Shown here one piece after another: positions 45,601 through 56,603 of a stretch of 64,000 bases of DNA (position 1 is its first letter; each line of letters opens with the position of its first letter). Source of the stretch: Vanrija pseudolonga (taxonomy: Eukaryota; Basidiomycota; Tremellomycetes; Trichosporonales; Trichosporonaceae). Below the pieces are notes generated by a model. The model saw nothing but the letters and a program-made list of their open reading frames with translations. It ran no database searches and was not told the DNA's origin. The DNA lies in the NCBI RefSeq assembly GCF_020906515.1, contig NC_085854.1:2232001-2296000 (forward strand), read 5' to 3'. A program made the position numbers and the translations under genes.

Positions 45601-47298
45601 AGAAGGCGATTCGGCACCAGGCGCTCTACGATGCCATGCGCCGTCTGGTTCGTCGCCGCGACACCAAGACCAAGGAGAGCTTGAAGGACCAGGAGCCCAA
45701 GGAGATCACGGTGCACGAGTCGCACTCGACTACCGCCAATCCCAACGGCCAGCCCCCAACACCTTTCGAGCTCGTCGAGGCGAAGTACCAGCGCGACTTG
45801 CGTATCCACGAGGCTCAGCAACAGCGCCGCCTGCTCGCCGAGCAGCAGCGACAGGCCCAGCAGGCGCAGATGAGGCAACAGCAGGCGGCACTGATGGGTG
45901 CTGCTGCCGCCGCTGGCCAGGTTCGCCCTCCCCAGCAGGCTGGCGCTGTGCCCAGAGTCGGCCCCAATGGCCAGCCGATTCAGATGGCTCCCAGCCAGCA
46001 GCAGATCCTCAATGCCGTCGCGGCCGCTACCGCCGTCAATGGCAGAAACGCCGCCCTCAACGGTGCTACGCCTCAGCTTGCCAACGGCGTCCGACCACCA
46101 CAGCCTGGCCAGATCCCTGTTTCGCAGCAGCAGCAATTGTTACAGCTGCAGGCCCAGCAACAGGCCGCAGTTCAGCAGGCTCAGAGACAGCAAGCAGTGC
46201 AGGCGCAGGCTCAAGCTCAAGCTCAAGCCCAGGCCCAAGCCCAAGCACAGGCGGTTCAAGCACAGGCTCAAGCACAGGCTCAGGCGCAGGCTCAAGCACA
46301 GGCGCAGGCTCAGGCTCAGGCCCAAGCCCAGCATCAGGCGCAGCTGAACGCGCAAGCTCAGGCTCAAGCCCAAGCACAGGCGCAGGCGGTCGCGCAAGCC
46401 CGTGCAGCGAGCCTTGGCGCCGGTACGCCACACTCGCAGCCTGGTCTTACCTCGCCATACGCCTCGGCTGGTGAAGTCCCCAACGGTAATGGTGATGGCC
46501 AGCTGTCGTCGCCCGCCATTCAGCACCCCGGCCTCCAGTCCTCTCCTCAGCAACAGGCCGCACAGGCGCTTCAGAACCAGGCTGCGCTCCAACAGGCGCA
46601 GGCTGCGGCACAAGCCCAGGTGCAAGCCGCGCAGGCCGCTGCGATGGGCCGTGTTGGGCAGATGCCCATGCAGCAGCACCTGAGACCCCAGGCGCCTGGT
46701 GGTTCACCACAGATGGTTGCGACCATGAGCCCACAGCAGCAGGCGCAGTTCCAGCAGATCATCGCCAGCTTAACTGCGAACGGACAGCAGGTGACGCCGG
46801 AGACGATTCGCGCCGTCCAGATCCAGCTACTTCGCAACGCCCAGGTTGCTCAGGCTCAGGCCCAGGCAGCGGCACAAGCGCAAGCGCAGGCTGTCGCCCA
46901 GGCTCAAATCCAAGCCCAAGCCCAAGCTCAGGCTCAGGCTCAGGCTCACGCCCAGGCGCAAGCGCAAGCGCAGGCTCAAGCCCAAGCCCAAGCCCAAGCC
47001 CAGGTTGCTGCTGCCGCACAGCAGGCGCAGCTCTCCCAGCAAGGAACTCCCCAGATGGCCATGGCTTCATTGGGAACGGTGAGCAACGCAAGTCCCGTTA
47101 CGCCAGCCACGCAGCTCCAGTTCCAGACCCCGACGCGGGCACCTGGGCAGATGCAGCAGGCTGGGGTAATGTTGACGCCTACGCCTAATCCTGGCGCGTA
47201 GAGTCTGACAAGTACAGCCGCAGTCGCAGCAGTTTGTGCGCTCGCCGAGCCTGCAGCGCGCGCAGGCGGGGACACCAAAGCCGCCCAACAGTCAGTAG
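42688..47298 (+). CDS. VID21: NuA4 scaffold subunit Vid21/Eaf1 (HSA + SANT)
   Basis: Five exons (42688-42705, 42804-42857, 42905-43897, 43938-47165, 47224-47298), 1455 residues. It is the platform subunit of the NuA4 histone H4/H2A acetyltransferase. The HSA helix (about 345-400: [20 protein letters not shown], then [13 protein letters not shown]) binds actin and Arp4. An Asp/Ala/Glu repeat and acidic linker follow, then a SANT/Myb domain (about 763-815: [28 protein letters not shown]). The last 450 residues are Gln/Ala-rich. The first exon is 6 codons (MDVDVE), and exon 3 uses an AAG acceptor, so the extreme N-terminus is less certain. The final exon ([20 protein letters not shown]) follows a 58-nt intron; if retained, the protein ends at 47201. 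Confidence 0.9.
46190..47040 (+). repeat. Gln-Ala dipeptide repeat tracts inside VID21
   Basis: Two blocks (about 46194-46395 and 46838-47020) are built from CAG/CAA-GCN hexamers giving alternating Q-A, with synonymous variation. Such tracts are polymorphic in length and form helical, aggregation-prone segments. Confidence 0.85.
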
Positions 47299-47394
47299 GG
47301 GGAGTGTAGTTGAGTACGGGTCATGGCCCGCCCGCCTGGATCTGCTCGTGCAATGAGATAGAGTTGTAGCACATTACATGTTAGGTAGTATCAT

Positions 47395-48451
47395 CTACGA
47401 GGAGGCGAGGATGGCGTCGACGAGGTCGGCAAACGAGTCGTACACTGCGTCGGGGGGTGGCGATGTTTCCTCGCTACCGGGGCGGTATTTGCCGGTACGC
47501 ACGAGCACACGCTGGAGGCCGAGCTCGATCGCGCCGGCACCGAGGTCGTTGACGGCGTCGTCGCCGACAATCACCACGGAGTGTGGGTCGAGCTGTACAC
47601 CGTGCGTCTGCCCAAGCCGCGAGAGTGCAAGCTCAAAAAACCCGCGGGACGGCTTGCCTACAACCACGGGGTCGACAGACGCCGCACTGGCAAGGGCGCG
47701 GACGTACGCCCCGACGCCAAGGCTCAGCCCGGCAGGAAACGCCTCGTTGGCCGCATTCTGCTGGAACGACGAGAGATGGGGCGCGACGAGCACCGGCGCG
47801 GTGGGGGTGGCCGTGCCGCTCGGTGCAGGCGTGGGATCTGAGAGCGCGGTCGCGCCTGTGTGCCCTTCGTCAACGTGTCGCGCCGAGGACTCAGGCTCAG
47901 AGTAGAGCGGCTCGCGCTTGAGCACGCGGAAGGCCGTGTTGAGCGAGTCGTAGCTGAACGCAGGGGGGTACAGCCCGACGACGACGGCGTCGTGCGCCGG
48001 CGCGCAGGAGGGGAGGTCGGCGAATTCCTCGGCCGCCTCGGGCGAGAGGAGGAGGTACGGTCTGCGCGTGAGTGAGCTTTGTCGAGGATGCGCGCGCGAC
48101 GTACCGCAACCCCCTCGACTCGACGTACAGCCGGCACGCGCCGAGCGAGGTGAGCAGCTCGCCTGGGGATGCGTGCAGGCCCAGGCTGGCGAGGGTGCCG
48201 AGGAGGCGCGCTTCGGATTCCTTCGTCGAGTTTGAGCTAGCGGGTGTGGGTCAGTGGGGGAGAGAGACGGCACACAAGCTACCCCGCGCCGCAAGGGGAG
48301 GAGAGCACACTCACCAGAAGAGGAACGGCACACCCGCGTTCCGGAGCCGCTCCACCGCCTCGGCGGCCCGCGGGGTCAGCTCCTTGCCGATATGCAGCGT
48401 GCCGCTCAGATCTATGAGCAGCGCTTTTATTGCGCGCGGGTTGAATGGCAT
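47395..48451 (-). CDS. HAD-superfamily phosphatase, HDHD2-like
   Basis: Three exons (48315-48451, 48105-48236, 47395-48061), 311 residues. Subfamily IIA HAD fold. Motif I is LIDLSGTLHIG (nucleophile D, as in human HDHD2 with D-L-S-G-T). A C2 cap follows, with SNSTKESEARLLG (motif II region) and RPYLLLSPEA. Then VVGKPSRGFFELAL (motif III Lys) and VIVGDDAVNDLGAGAIELGL (motif IV acidic pair). Animal relatives (HDHD2, LHPP) act on small phosphoesters or phosphohistidine; the substrate here is unknown. Between motifs II and III there is a ~35-residue Pro/Thr-rich insert. VID21 converges on it with 96 bp between stop codons. Confidence 0.88.
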
Positions 48452-48723
48452 GGTGTGGGTGGTGGTGGGATGGGCGATGGTGAGTGGAGGCTGGTGGAGA
48501 TGTCGCAATATCGGTCGTTGCGCTTATCAGTTCCCGTGGTGCCGATCCGACCCAGTCCACGATCCACAACCAGATCCGATCCACCACCCACGCACTGCCA
48601 AACACCGATGCATGACGTTATATGCGTTGAAGCACCCCCCAGACTAGTTCTAACAACCACATGGGACTACAAGATTGTGCACTATGGTACACGGGTATCG
48701 TGGCATCTGCTGCCATTTTGGGC

Positions 48724-50797
48724 TTAGGCCGCCTGTCCGTTTGCCGCGACCTTGGCGGCCTCGGCACGTCCGGCAGCCTCGGCGGCCGCGACCGACTCCT
48801 CAAACCACTCCTTGAGCGTGGCCGAGTCCTCTTGTCCGACACTGATACGCACCAGGCCCGACTCGACGCCAAACTCGGCGGCCCAGTCCAGCTCGCCGTA
48901 GTGCGCAAGAATAGTGTACGGCGACGCAAGCGTAAACGACGTGCCGAGCGACGGGCCCTTGGCGCACTTGAGGATGTCGTAGAACGCCTTGGACGCGGCC
49001 AGAGACGTGAACGTGACCGAAAACAAACCGCCAAAGCCGCCCTTGCCGAGCGGGGGCGTGTTCTGACACGCTGCGTACAGCTCGGGCGTCTCGTACCGCG
49101 GGTAGTAGATGCGCTTGATCACCTTGCCGTCCGCGGGCGTGCTCGTGTCGGTCAACGACCGCGAGTGCAGGTACTCTGTCACGTCGAACGCGTTGTCGTT
49201 GACGCGCTTGATGCGCGAGCGGTAGTCGCGCGAGTTGCGCTCCATGTACACTGCGTCCTCGGCGTAGTAGGCGTCCTCGTACACCTCCTTCTGGACGGCC
49301 TTGAGCGCCTCGTACGACTTTTGCGCCGGGTTGAGGATCAACGAGCCGCCCATGACGTTCGAGTCGCCGCTGAAAATCTTGGTGAGCGACGACACGATAA
49401 TGTCGGCGTAGGGGACGACGTCGACGTTGATAAAGTTGCCGATCGTCTCGTCGATAACGATCAAGAAGCCGTGCTTGTCGGCGAGCTGGCGCAGGCGCTT
49501 GAGGTCGGCACACCGCAAGAGGGGGTTGGAGGGGAACTCTGAGAAGACGGCCAGAATCGGCTCCGACTTGTCCTGCGCGTCGAGGGCCGCCTCGAACGCG
49601 TCGAGATCGGCAGCGTCACCGTTGCCGTAGAACGTACATCCGGGGCCCCACTTGTTGAGGATCTTGAGGGTGTCGGTGTAGGGGAAGCCGAAGCACACAC
49701 TCTTGCCCTCCTTGATGCCAGAGCGCTGCCTTGCCAATCGAGCAAGGTGGTGCGCGTGCCAGATGGCGCTCATGCCGCCGGGGTAGAGGTAGACGTCGTC
49801 GTCGGTGACACCGCGCTTGACCTCGGCCTCGGACGACACGCCAAACTCCTTGTCCTGGGGCAGGACGCCGCCGGCAATACGGCGCTTGAGGGCCGTCTTG
49901 GCAAGCGGCGCGTTGAACAGGGGCAGGTTACGTCCGTAGCGCTCCTCGACGTAGGTCGAGACGTCGGCGCCGTCGTCCTCCGCTGGGCTGTCGGTGCGCG
50001 CCGGCTCGGTAGGGGCTGGCGCGGCGCCAGGGACGCACTTGCGCGCGTAGTGGCGGTTGCGGGAGTACCCTCCGCGCTGGGGTGGCGGGGCGTGGATGGT
50101 ACCGGCGCTACCGTTCGACGAGCTCCCCGCGGCGGCGGCAGGCGGGGGGTTCGGTGCGCCAGGGCCAGCGGGCAGCTCGCCGAGGAACGCGAGGCCGCGG
50201 TCGGCCAAGCGCGAACTGACTCCGTCGCCCGTGTGCTGCCAGAACGCCTTGGCGAAGGGGAAGCTCTCCTTTGGGAAGAAGAGGATCTGGAGCTCGATGC
50301 AGTCGATGCCGCCGGTGCGGGCCGACTTGAGGCTGTTGGCGCCGGGGCAGATGACACGCTCGACGATCCGGCTCGCAATGGGCGGGTTCTGCGCCGCGAG
50401 GAAGTCGCGCGCCTCGGCCGCGATCCGCGGCGTAGGGAAGAGCATGGCGTCCTCGCCCGGCTGGCCAAACTTGGCGAGGCAGTTGGCCGCGAGCTGGGCG
50501 TGAGGTCAGCCAGGCAGGTCTGTGCGTCGACTGCGGGGCCATCGCGCCAACACCTACCTTTTGGATAGACAGGTGGATAAAGAAGCGCGGGTACCCCGTC
50601 TCCATCTTGCCGACGAGCTCGCCCTCCTCGTAGGCAATGTTGTCTGCCCACAGCGGCAGCGAGACGGAGATTGCGTGGCTCGTGAGCGCGGGCAGGCCGC
50701 GCCCCACTGGGATCTGGCTCGGCGTGAGCAGCGCAAACGGCGACAGCGCCGCCAGCATCGTGTCTGGGGGTGTTTGTGAGGAAGTGGTCGTTGTCAT
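48724..50797 (-). CDS. STR2: Cystathionine gamma-synthase
   Basis: Two exons (50558-50797, 48724-50493), 669 residues. PLP enzyme of the Cys/Met-metabolism family joining cysteine with an O-acyl-homoserine to give cystathionine (transsulfuration). The N-terminal ~290 residues (HAISVSLPLWADNIAYEEGE, PRFFIHLSIQKLA) are the fungus-specific extension also seen in Neurospora met-7 and yeast Str2. The PLP core contains VYLYPGGMSAIWHAH, the aspartate region IVIDETIGNF, and the Schiff-base lysine in SSLTKIFSGDSNVMGG (K452). A Gly/Ser/Ala-rich linker lies near residues 175-200. Some fungal Str2-like proteins are cystathionine gamma-synthases only by genetics; reaction direction cannot be shown from sequence. 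Confidence 0.93.
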
Positions 50798-51249
50798 GAC
50801 TGCCAAAGGTGTTCGTGTGACGTGGGTGTTTAAGCTTGGAGCGCGGCTCAGTGTTCTGGTTTGGAATAACTTGTGATCTAGCGTGTCGTGTGTCTGGCCC
50901 CCCATCATCTCGATTGTGGAATCGATCCATCTTTTACGAACGACTCGGTTGGCGGAGGTATTTTGATTGTAATCACGACACACACAGGCCCCTGCCCGTG
51001 CCTGACCAAGTTGCCGCCTGCCCTGCCTGCCGCTCGGAAACGGCCGATAGACGGAATACACGCTGCACACAAGGTTTGCGGCGACATCCCAGTAGCATGT
51101 CTTTGGATGCGTCACTGGCTCAGTACCAGCCCACTATACACAGTGTTGCATACCCCTTATTAGGCGCAGCGTGCCCCCCGCCCCCCCTCGTCTACATCTA
51201 TCGTAATTACCAGAGTTCCAAATTACAATGCACACGTAGCACATGCAGA
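50798..51249. other. Intergenic STR2 / nucleostemin-type GTPase
   Basis: 452 bp holding the STR2 promoter and the GTPase 3' UTR (both genes minus). CACGTGAC-like E-box: the reverse of GTGTGACGTGGG near 50814-50825 only partly matches a sulfur-type (Met4/Cbf1) element, so no site is called. Confidence 0.45.
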
Positions 51250-53525
51250 TTACAGCTCCTCTTCAGAATCTTCCGCTGTAAAAAGAAAAGGTCAGCGTCA
51301 TTCCAAACGTCCCTGAGACAGACCACCACATGCCACAATGCACGCGGTTACTCACCACCCATGCTGGCCAGGAAACTGGCAAAGTCGGCCTCCTTTCTCG
51401 TCTCCGTTCCGCGGTCGAGCTCCATCTCGGCGGCCGGTGCAGCACGAGCAGCCTGAGCAGCCTGTGCGCGCAGCTTGGCCGCGGCCTTCTTGTCGTCGCG
51501 CTTCTGCTTGGCCGTCTTGATCGTCGGGGCTGGCCCCTCGTCATTGTAAATGGCGCCGTTGTCAACGTCCATGCCGATGAAGCCGCCGAGCAGCTCCGCC
51601 TCGGTGCGCTCGGCAATCGCCTGGCGCTTCTTGGCCTTCTTGGCCGCGGCCTTTTGCCTTGCCCGATCAAGCGCAGGCCCAGAGGCGAGCTCGGCGGCGG
51701 TGAACAAGCGAGCCGGGTCGGCAACGCGCTGCGCGGGGGCGGGCATGTATGCGGCGCCAATCGCTTGCTGCTGGGGCGCAGGGAATCGCGGGGCAGGCAT
51801 GGGACGGAGCACTGGCGAATCCGGCTCGTCGTCCTCGGGTTCTGATCCCATGTCGTCGTCGCTGTCAATGTTGGCGGCGAACGCGCGGTCGAAGCGGCTG
51901 GATGAGGCGGCAGCAGGTACTGGTGCAGCCATAGGTGCTGGCCTCGACACCACTGGGACAGCCTGCTCGGTGATATCCTCCTCCCTGCAATGTCAGCGAA
52001 ACCCACATATACCACTCACCCGTCCTCATCACCACCCTGCCATTCAGCCTCGTCGCCGAGGTTGTCGAACAGGCCGTCGAGGGAGAAAGCCTCACTCAGC
52101 GTTGTGAGAATTTTGGCGTCGCCGACACGCTCGCCGTCCATGGCGATATCCTCCTCACCCTCGACCACAACCTCCTTGGCGTTGGACGGGTGGATGGCCG
52201 GTGGCCGGGTGTAGTAGGGAATCTTGCCGCTGTTCCAGTCGCGCAGCACCTGGACGGCCGAGGCCTCGAGGTCGGGAATACCGCCCTTGCCAAGTCGTCC
52301 CCTTGTCAATGCGATCTTGATAAGGAAGTCGCGCACGTCAGTGTACTCTGGGATCGAGTACAGCTTCTGGAGCAGCGCCGGGTCGGCGCGGTCGAGAATA
52401 ACCTCAATCGGGGCAGTGGGGTCCTCGACCAGCTCGGCCTTGATGGCGTTGCGGAGCATGATCTCGGCCTGCTTCCTCCTTCCAAACTCTCCCTCAAACT
52501 CGCGTCCAATGTCCTCGAGAACGACACCGGGGCAGTCGAGGATCTTGACGCCCTTGTCGAGCACCACCTCCTGCACGACACGCGTCTTGCCCGGCATAGC
52601 GGCGACGCCACATGCCTTGCTCCTCTTGAGCGAGTTAATAAGACTCGACTTGCCGACGTTGGGGTAGCCGACCACGCCGACGGTCAGAGCCGAATGGGGC
52701 GTCGACAGCGCGTACTGCTTGAGCAGATTCAACAGCGCCGGCGCGCCGAGCGACGAGCTGGTCTGCGGAAGCTCCACGAGCTTGGTCGCCTTCTGGCCCG
52801 GGATGACCGCTTCGACGCTGAGCTGCGTGTTGTTCTGGGCGAGGTTGACGCGCTGGTTCTGCGTCGAGCTCTTGAACGGCATGGTGGGGAACGAGTGTCG
52901 GAGGTGCTTGAGCCAGCTCTCGAGGTTTTCACGCGGCACAAGGTCGATCTTGTTGACGACAGCGAGCAGCTTCTTGCCCTGCTGGTCGCGCTTGCGCACC
53001 TCCTCCTCGACCCACTTGCTGCGCGTGCCGTCGGGGTCGCGCGCATCGAGCACCTGGATGATCACGTCGGCGCGCTCGATGACCTTGCGCAGCTCGCGCA
53101 TGAACGCCTTGGCCGACGAGTCGCGCACCGTCAGCGACGCGTCGATCGGCGTGCCGTCCTCGGCGACGTGAACGGTCGCATCGTACGTGTTGCCCTGGTG
53201 CGTCGACGTCGAGGCCAGCGCCGTCATCGACTTGGCACCGATAGTGGGGGCCACGGGCTGGGGTCAGCAGCGCCGCTGGAGGCAACTCACCTTGGCCTTG
53301 GTGTAAGGAGACGTCTGCTGACGCTTGTCCTTGAGCGCCTGGAGCTTGGGCACGCCGCCAGACTTGCTGCTGCCTGCGCTGTCAGCTGCATCACAGGCGG
53401 TGTCACTCACGCTGTGCGGTGGGCAGGTTGTACACCTTGCCCTTTCCGCCTGCCTTCTTGTCTGCGCCTGTAAGCAAGTCTGTAATGACTCCCCAAACCA
53501 CCCCATACTCACTCGCTTTCGGCAT
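51250..53525 (-). CDS. NUG1: Nucleostemin-family circularly permuted GTPase (Nug1/Grn1 type)
   Basis: Six exons (53513-53525, 53411-53461, 53291-53373, 52020-53257, 51356-51984, 51250-51275), 679 residues. 60S pre-ribosome GTPase. The G motifs are in permuted order: LDARDP (G5-like) and VVNKIDLVPRENLESWL (G4) come before the P-loop GYPNVGKSSLIN (G1), GKTR (G2) and DCPGVV (G3). The N-terminus MPKANKKAGGKGKVYNLPT is short and basic and lacks the long coiled-coil basic domain of yeast Nug1. The C-terminal ~220 residues are acidic and Ala/Lys-rich and end EDSEEEL from a 26-nt last exon. First exon 13 nt. Orthology to Nug1 rather than Nog2/Lsg1 rests on the ENLESWL motif. Confidence 0.88.
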
Positions 53526-53749
53526 TGTGTGATGCAGACGCTACAGTCGTCGCAGAGTAATGTTGTTGTCACTCGGGTCGTCGTTTCAAGAATTTTGGGT
53601 GGCCAAGTCAGAGTGGGTAAGCTTAGACACGCGGAGATTGACTCCAACTCCGCGTCCATCCGAGATCCGAAGCCGCAATGCCGAAACAACGTCGGCGACG
53701 TCAATGTTGCTCGACGACACACTCTCCGTCAAGTACAAGCATATACACC
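53526..53749. promoter_or_regulatory. Divergent promoter GTPase / thioredoxin
   Basis: 224 bp between two divergent start codons, so a shared promoter. No clear TATA box; the TTGTCACTCGG / TCGTTTCAAGAATTT block is AT-richer than its surroundings. Confidence 0.5.
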
Positions 53750-54388
53750 ATGGCCTCGCTCCTCCGCTCTGCCCGTGTAGCCTCGACGTCGTCGCGCCTT
53801 GTTGCCGCCAGGTCGCTCCACTCGTCCGCCGTGAGGCGCGACCACTTCCTCGACGTTGACCCGGCTGTGAGTTTGGTTGCTCCCCCAGTTGCTGACCAAC
53901 TCGCAGGCATTCAAGGCGCGCGCGCTCGACGAGAAGTCGTCCAAGCCCGTCCTGGTTGACTTTTACGCCGAGTGAGTATCCTGGTGGCTACAGCGGCTCC
54001 CATGACTTGATTGGCTGGGCACAGAACATTGCCGCCTCATCTACACCCACTGACACGCACACAGCTGGTGCCAGCCCTGCCGCGTCCTCCAGCCCTTGCT
54101 CAAGGGCCTCACCGCTCCCGGCTCCGACTACGACCTCATCACCCTCGACGTTGACAAGTTCCCCGAGATTGCCGGCGAGTACAAGGTGTGTAAAGGTGCC
54201 CAATCATGTAGCGCTTGCTCACGCGCCCCAGGTCACTGCCCTCCCCACCGTTGTCGCGTTCAAGGACGGAAAGGTCAAGAACAAGTTTAGTGAGTTGCGC
54301 ACTGTACGCATGTTGAAGCCTCTGCTGACGACCCCCAGTTGGGTTCCGCCCCGAGGCCGAGCTCAAGAAGTTCCTCGACCTTCTGTAG
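53750..54388 (+). CDS. Mitochondrial-type thioredoxin with WCQPC active site
   Basis: Five exons (53750-53866, 53907-53971, 54065-54185, 54232-54289, 54339-54388), 136 residues. A presequence of ~30 residues (Arg/Ser/Ala-rich, ending RRDHFLDVD) precedes a single thioredoxin fold: PVLVDFYADWCQPC, ITLDVDKFPEIAGEYKVTALPTVVAFKDGK with cis-Pro, and GFRPEAELKKFLD. The active site is C63-Q-P-C66; the usual Gly is replaced by Gln. The change is encoded (CAG) right after a splice junction, but no alternative junction gives Gly. Redox potential should differ from the standard WCGPC, which is inference. The gene has four introns of 40-93 nt. Confidence 0.93.
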
Positions 54389-54724
54389 ATGGCGAGGATG
54401 GACATCTTGGACTGCAGAGCACGAGGAAGGTTTGGCCGAGGCGGAGGCGCAATACGGAGTGCAGAGCTTACTTGATGAGTGGCAGGTGACCAATTTTGCC
54501 CGGGCCAACTGCACTAGTGCTCTCACAGCTCACAGGTCGCTGACCCACGCTCAAAACACACACTTGGCTGGCCTCGACCACCAAACCAACAGTCAACAAG
54601 AAACTTTGTTCATCACATTAACTATTTCAGAAGGGGGGGAGGGGAGGGGTCATGAAAGAAAAGGTAATGCCGAAGCGGGGTTGGCACGGGGGAGAGAGAG
54701 TAGTCATCTAGAGTGAGTGGGTCC
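54389..54724. other. Convergent 3' region thioredoxin / secreted protein A
   Basis: 336 bp between two converging stops. No gene recognised. Confidence 0.5.
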
Positions 54725-56435
54725 TTAGAGGCCGAGACCGCCGAGAAGACCGCTAGCAGCCTGGCCGACCTGAGGGACGCCAACGCCAGCGACGCCGCCG
54801 CCGGTGAGGCCGCCGACGGCGCCACCAACACCGCCCGTGCCCGAACCGAGCAGACCACCAACGTTGGCGCCGAGTCCGTTACCGCCAGTAACACCTCCGA
54901 GCAAACCGGTGAGGCCGCCAAGCTGGCTTCCAACAGCGCCGGCAACACCGCCAGCGCCACCGGTAGCGCCACCAAGAATAGACGTGAGGCCACCGAGTCC
55001 GCCGCTGGCGGTACCGCCGAGAAGGCCCGAGAGGAGACCACCGAGCGCACCAGTGGCACCGGAACCGCCGAGGCCCTGGAGAGAGTTGAGGATGCCCTCG
55101 ACGGGGCTGAGGAGACCACCGAGACCGGTGCCGTTAAGGAGGCCCTGGACAAGCTGAAGAACAGAGGCAACGACTACGGGGTGTCAGGTGGGTAGATAGT
55201 GGAGGGATTGTGGCCATGGTACTCACCCTGGGCAAGAACCTTGGCAAGGGTGTTGGTGCCGCCGAGGTTGACGCCGGTAGTCAGGTTGTTGAGGACGTTG
55301 TTGATGCCAGGGATACCTGCGAGGCCAGTGAGGGCAGTCGCGAGGGTGGTAAGGAGACCCTGACCGGCGAGGAGGACCTGCGGGTCGGAAGCAACCGAGA
55401 GCTTGTTGACTGGCAACATCAGCGTGTGTGCCTACTTCCGAGGGCAGAAGACTTACGGTACGTGGCGAGGTTGTTGAGGAGTTCACCAAGGGCATCCGCA
55501 ATGTTAGTCGTGTCAAGACCAGAGAGCGAGGTGGGGATCTGAGGAAGGATGGCGTTGACGGCAGCCTGGAGCTGGTTCAGGTCGGCGACGACCTGGGTAA
55601 CGTTGGCCGCAGGGTTAAGACCGCCCTGGCAATGTCAGTGACGTCAACTAATGGTGGGGAGAGGAGGAGTATCAGCACTCACGAGGATCTTGGTGACAGC
55701 CTCGATGGTGTTCAAGAGGCCACCGGCGACGCTGGGGTCGGAGCGGGGCTCGGTCGAGCGCTTGGTCGAGGCAGCAACGGGAACGATCTGCTTGACAGTG
55801 CTGATGGCGGTGGAGAGGAGGCCACTGGGGATGGCGGGGACACCGGCGAGGGCGTTCTGGGCCTGAAGTAAAGGTTAGCACGAGAAAGGGTTGAGGTGAG
55901 TGTATGGATGGCGTGGGGAGAGGGAAGGCACAGGAAGGCGAGGAAGACGGGGATGGGTGGATGACGACTACTGAGCCAATGACCACTAAGCGCGATGAGG
56001 GGAAGGTGAGGAAGGAGAGACGCCAGGGCAGAAGGAAGACGAGGAGACGCTACTCACGTTGTAGAGGAAAGCCGTGAGCTCGGGGTCGGTAAGAGCGCCA
56101 GCGAGGCCCGCGGGGATGGGGATCGGAAGACCATTGTTGGCGATGACACCATCGAGGAGGGTGACAAGCTGAGAGACGACGCTCGAGGGGATAGCGAGAA
56201 TCTGCTGGAGAGTCTGCTCGAGGGTGGGGGCGATGGTGGCGAGAAGGCCGCCGCCGCCAGTCTGGCCGAGGAGCTCGTTGAGGAGGCCCGAGTTGTCGTT
56301 CTTACCGCCGATGAGGCCGTCAAGAAGGCCGCGCTCCTGGGGGGCATCGACCTTGAGGCCGCGCTCCTCGGTGGGGACGGTGGGGACTACGGCGGCGGCA
56401 GCGAGGCCGACAGAGAGGAGGAATACAGCTTTCAT
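54725..56435 (-). CDS. Secreted Gly/Leu-rich protein A (paralog of the gene at 58215-59465)
   Basis: Five exons (56058-56435, 55683-55862, 55457-55625, 55227-55409, 54725-55173), 452 residues. A signal peptide (MKAVFLLSVGLAAAAV) is followed by a segment with two ERGL boxes and then ~270 residues of amphipathic Leu/Ile/Val-rich helices: IPAGLAGALTDPELTAFLYN, IPSGLLSTAISTVKQIVP, LNPAANVTQVVADLNQLQAAV. The last ~145 residues are Gly/Leu/Ala repeats (GGLLSG, LGGLTG) ending GLLGGLGLstop. No Cys and no clear GPI signal; two N-x-T sites (NVT, NLT). I recognise no named family. The junctions after LATY and after KIL match those in the paralog; the acceptor of exon 5 was placed at CCGTAG with a CTGAC branch site, the only one keeping frame. 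Confidence 0.8.
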
Positions 56436-56582
56436 GATTAAGGAGAGTGATGGACGGTCGTCAAGGAGAGAGAGAAGGGGGCAGAAGGAGAATGTTCGTT
56501 AGAGTATAGGCAGGGAAGAGAGAGTATAGAAGACAGTGAAGGGATGGACAAAGACAAGAGAGAGACGACGAGTTTGGACCTT

Positions 56583-56588
56583 CTTATA
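56583..56588 (-). promoter_or_regulatory. TATA-like box upstream of secreted protein A
   Basis: TATAAG on the minus strand, about 150 bp before the start codon. A pyrimidine-rich leader (TCTCTCTTG...) follows it. Confidence 0.4.
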
Positions 56589-56603
56589 CCTTGCGAGAGT
56601 GGA

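Noticed and set aside
54622-55170. 182-codon Ser/Ala/Val-rich minus ORF
   Set aside because: Frame shadow of the Gly/Leu repeat exon; the Gly/Leu frame joins correctly to the upstream exons and has the TAA stop at 54725-54727.
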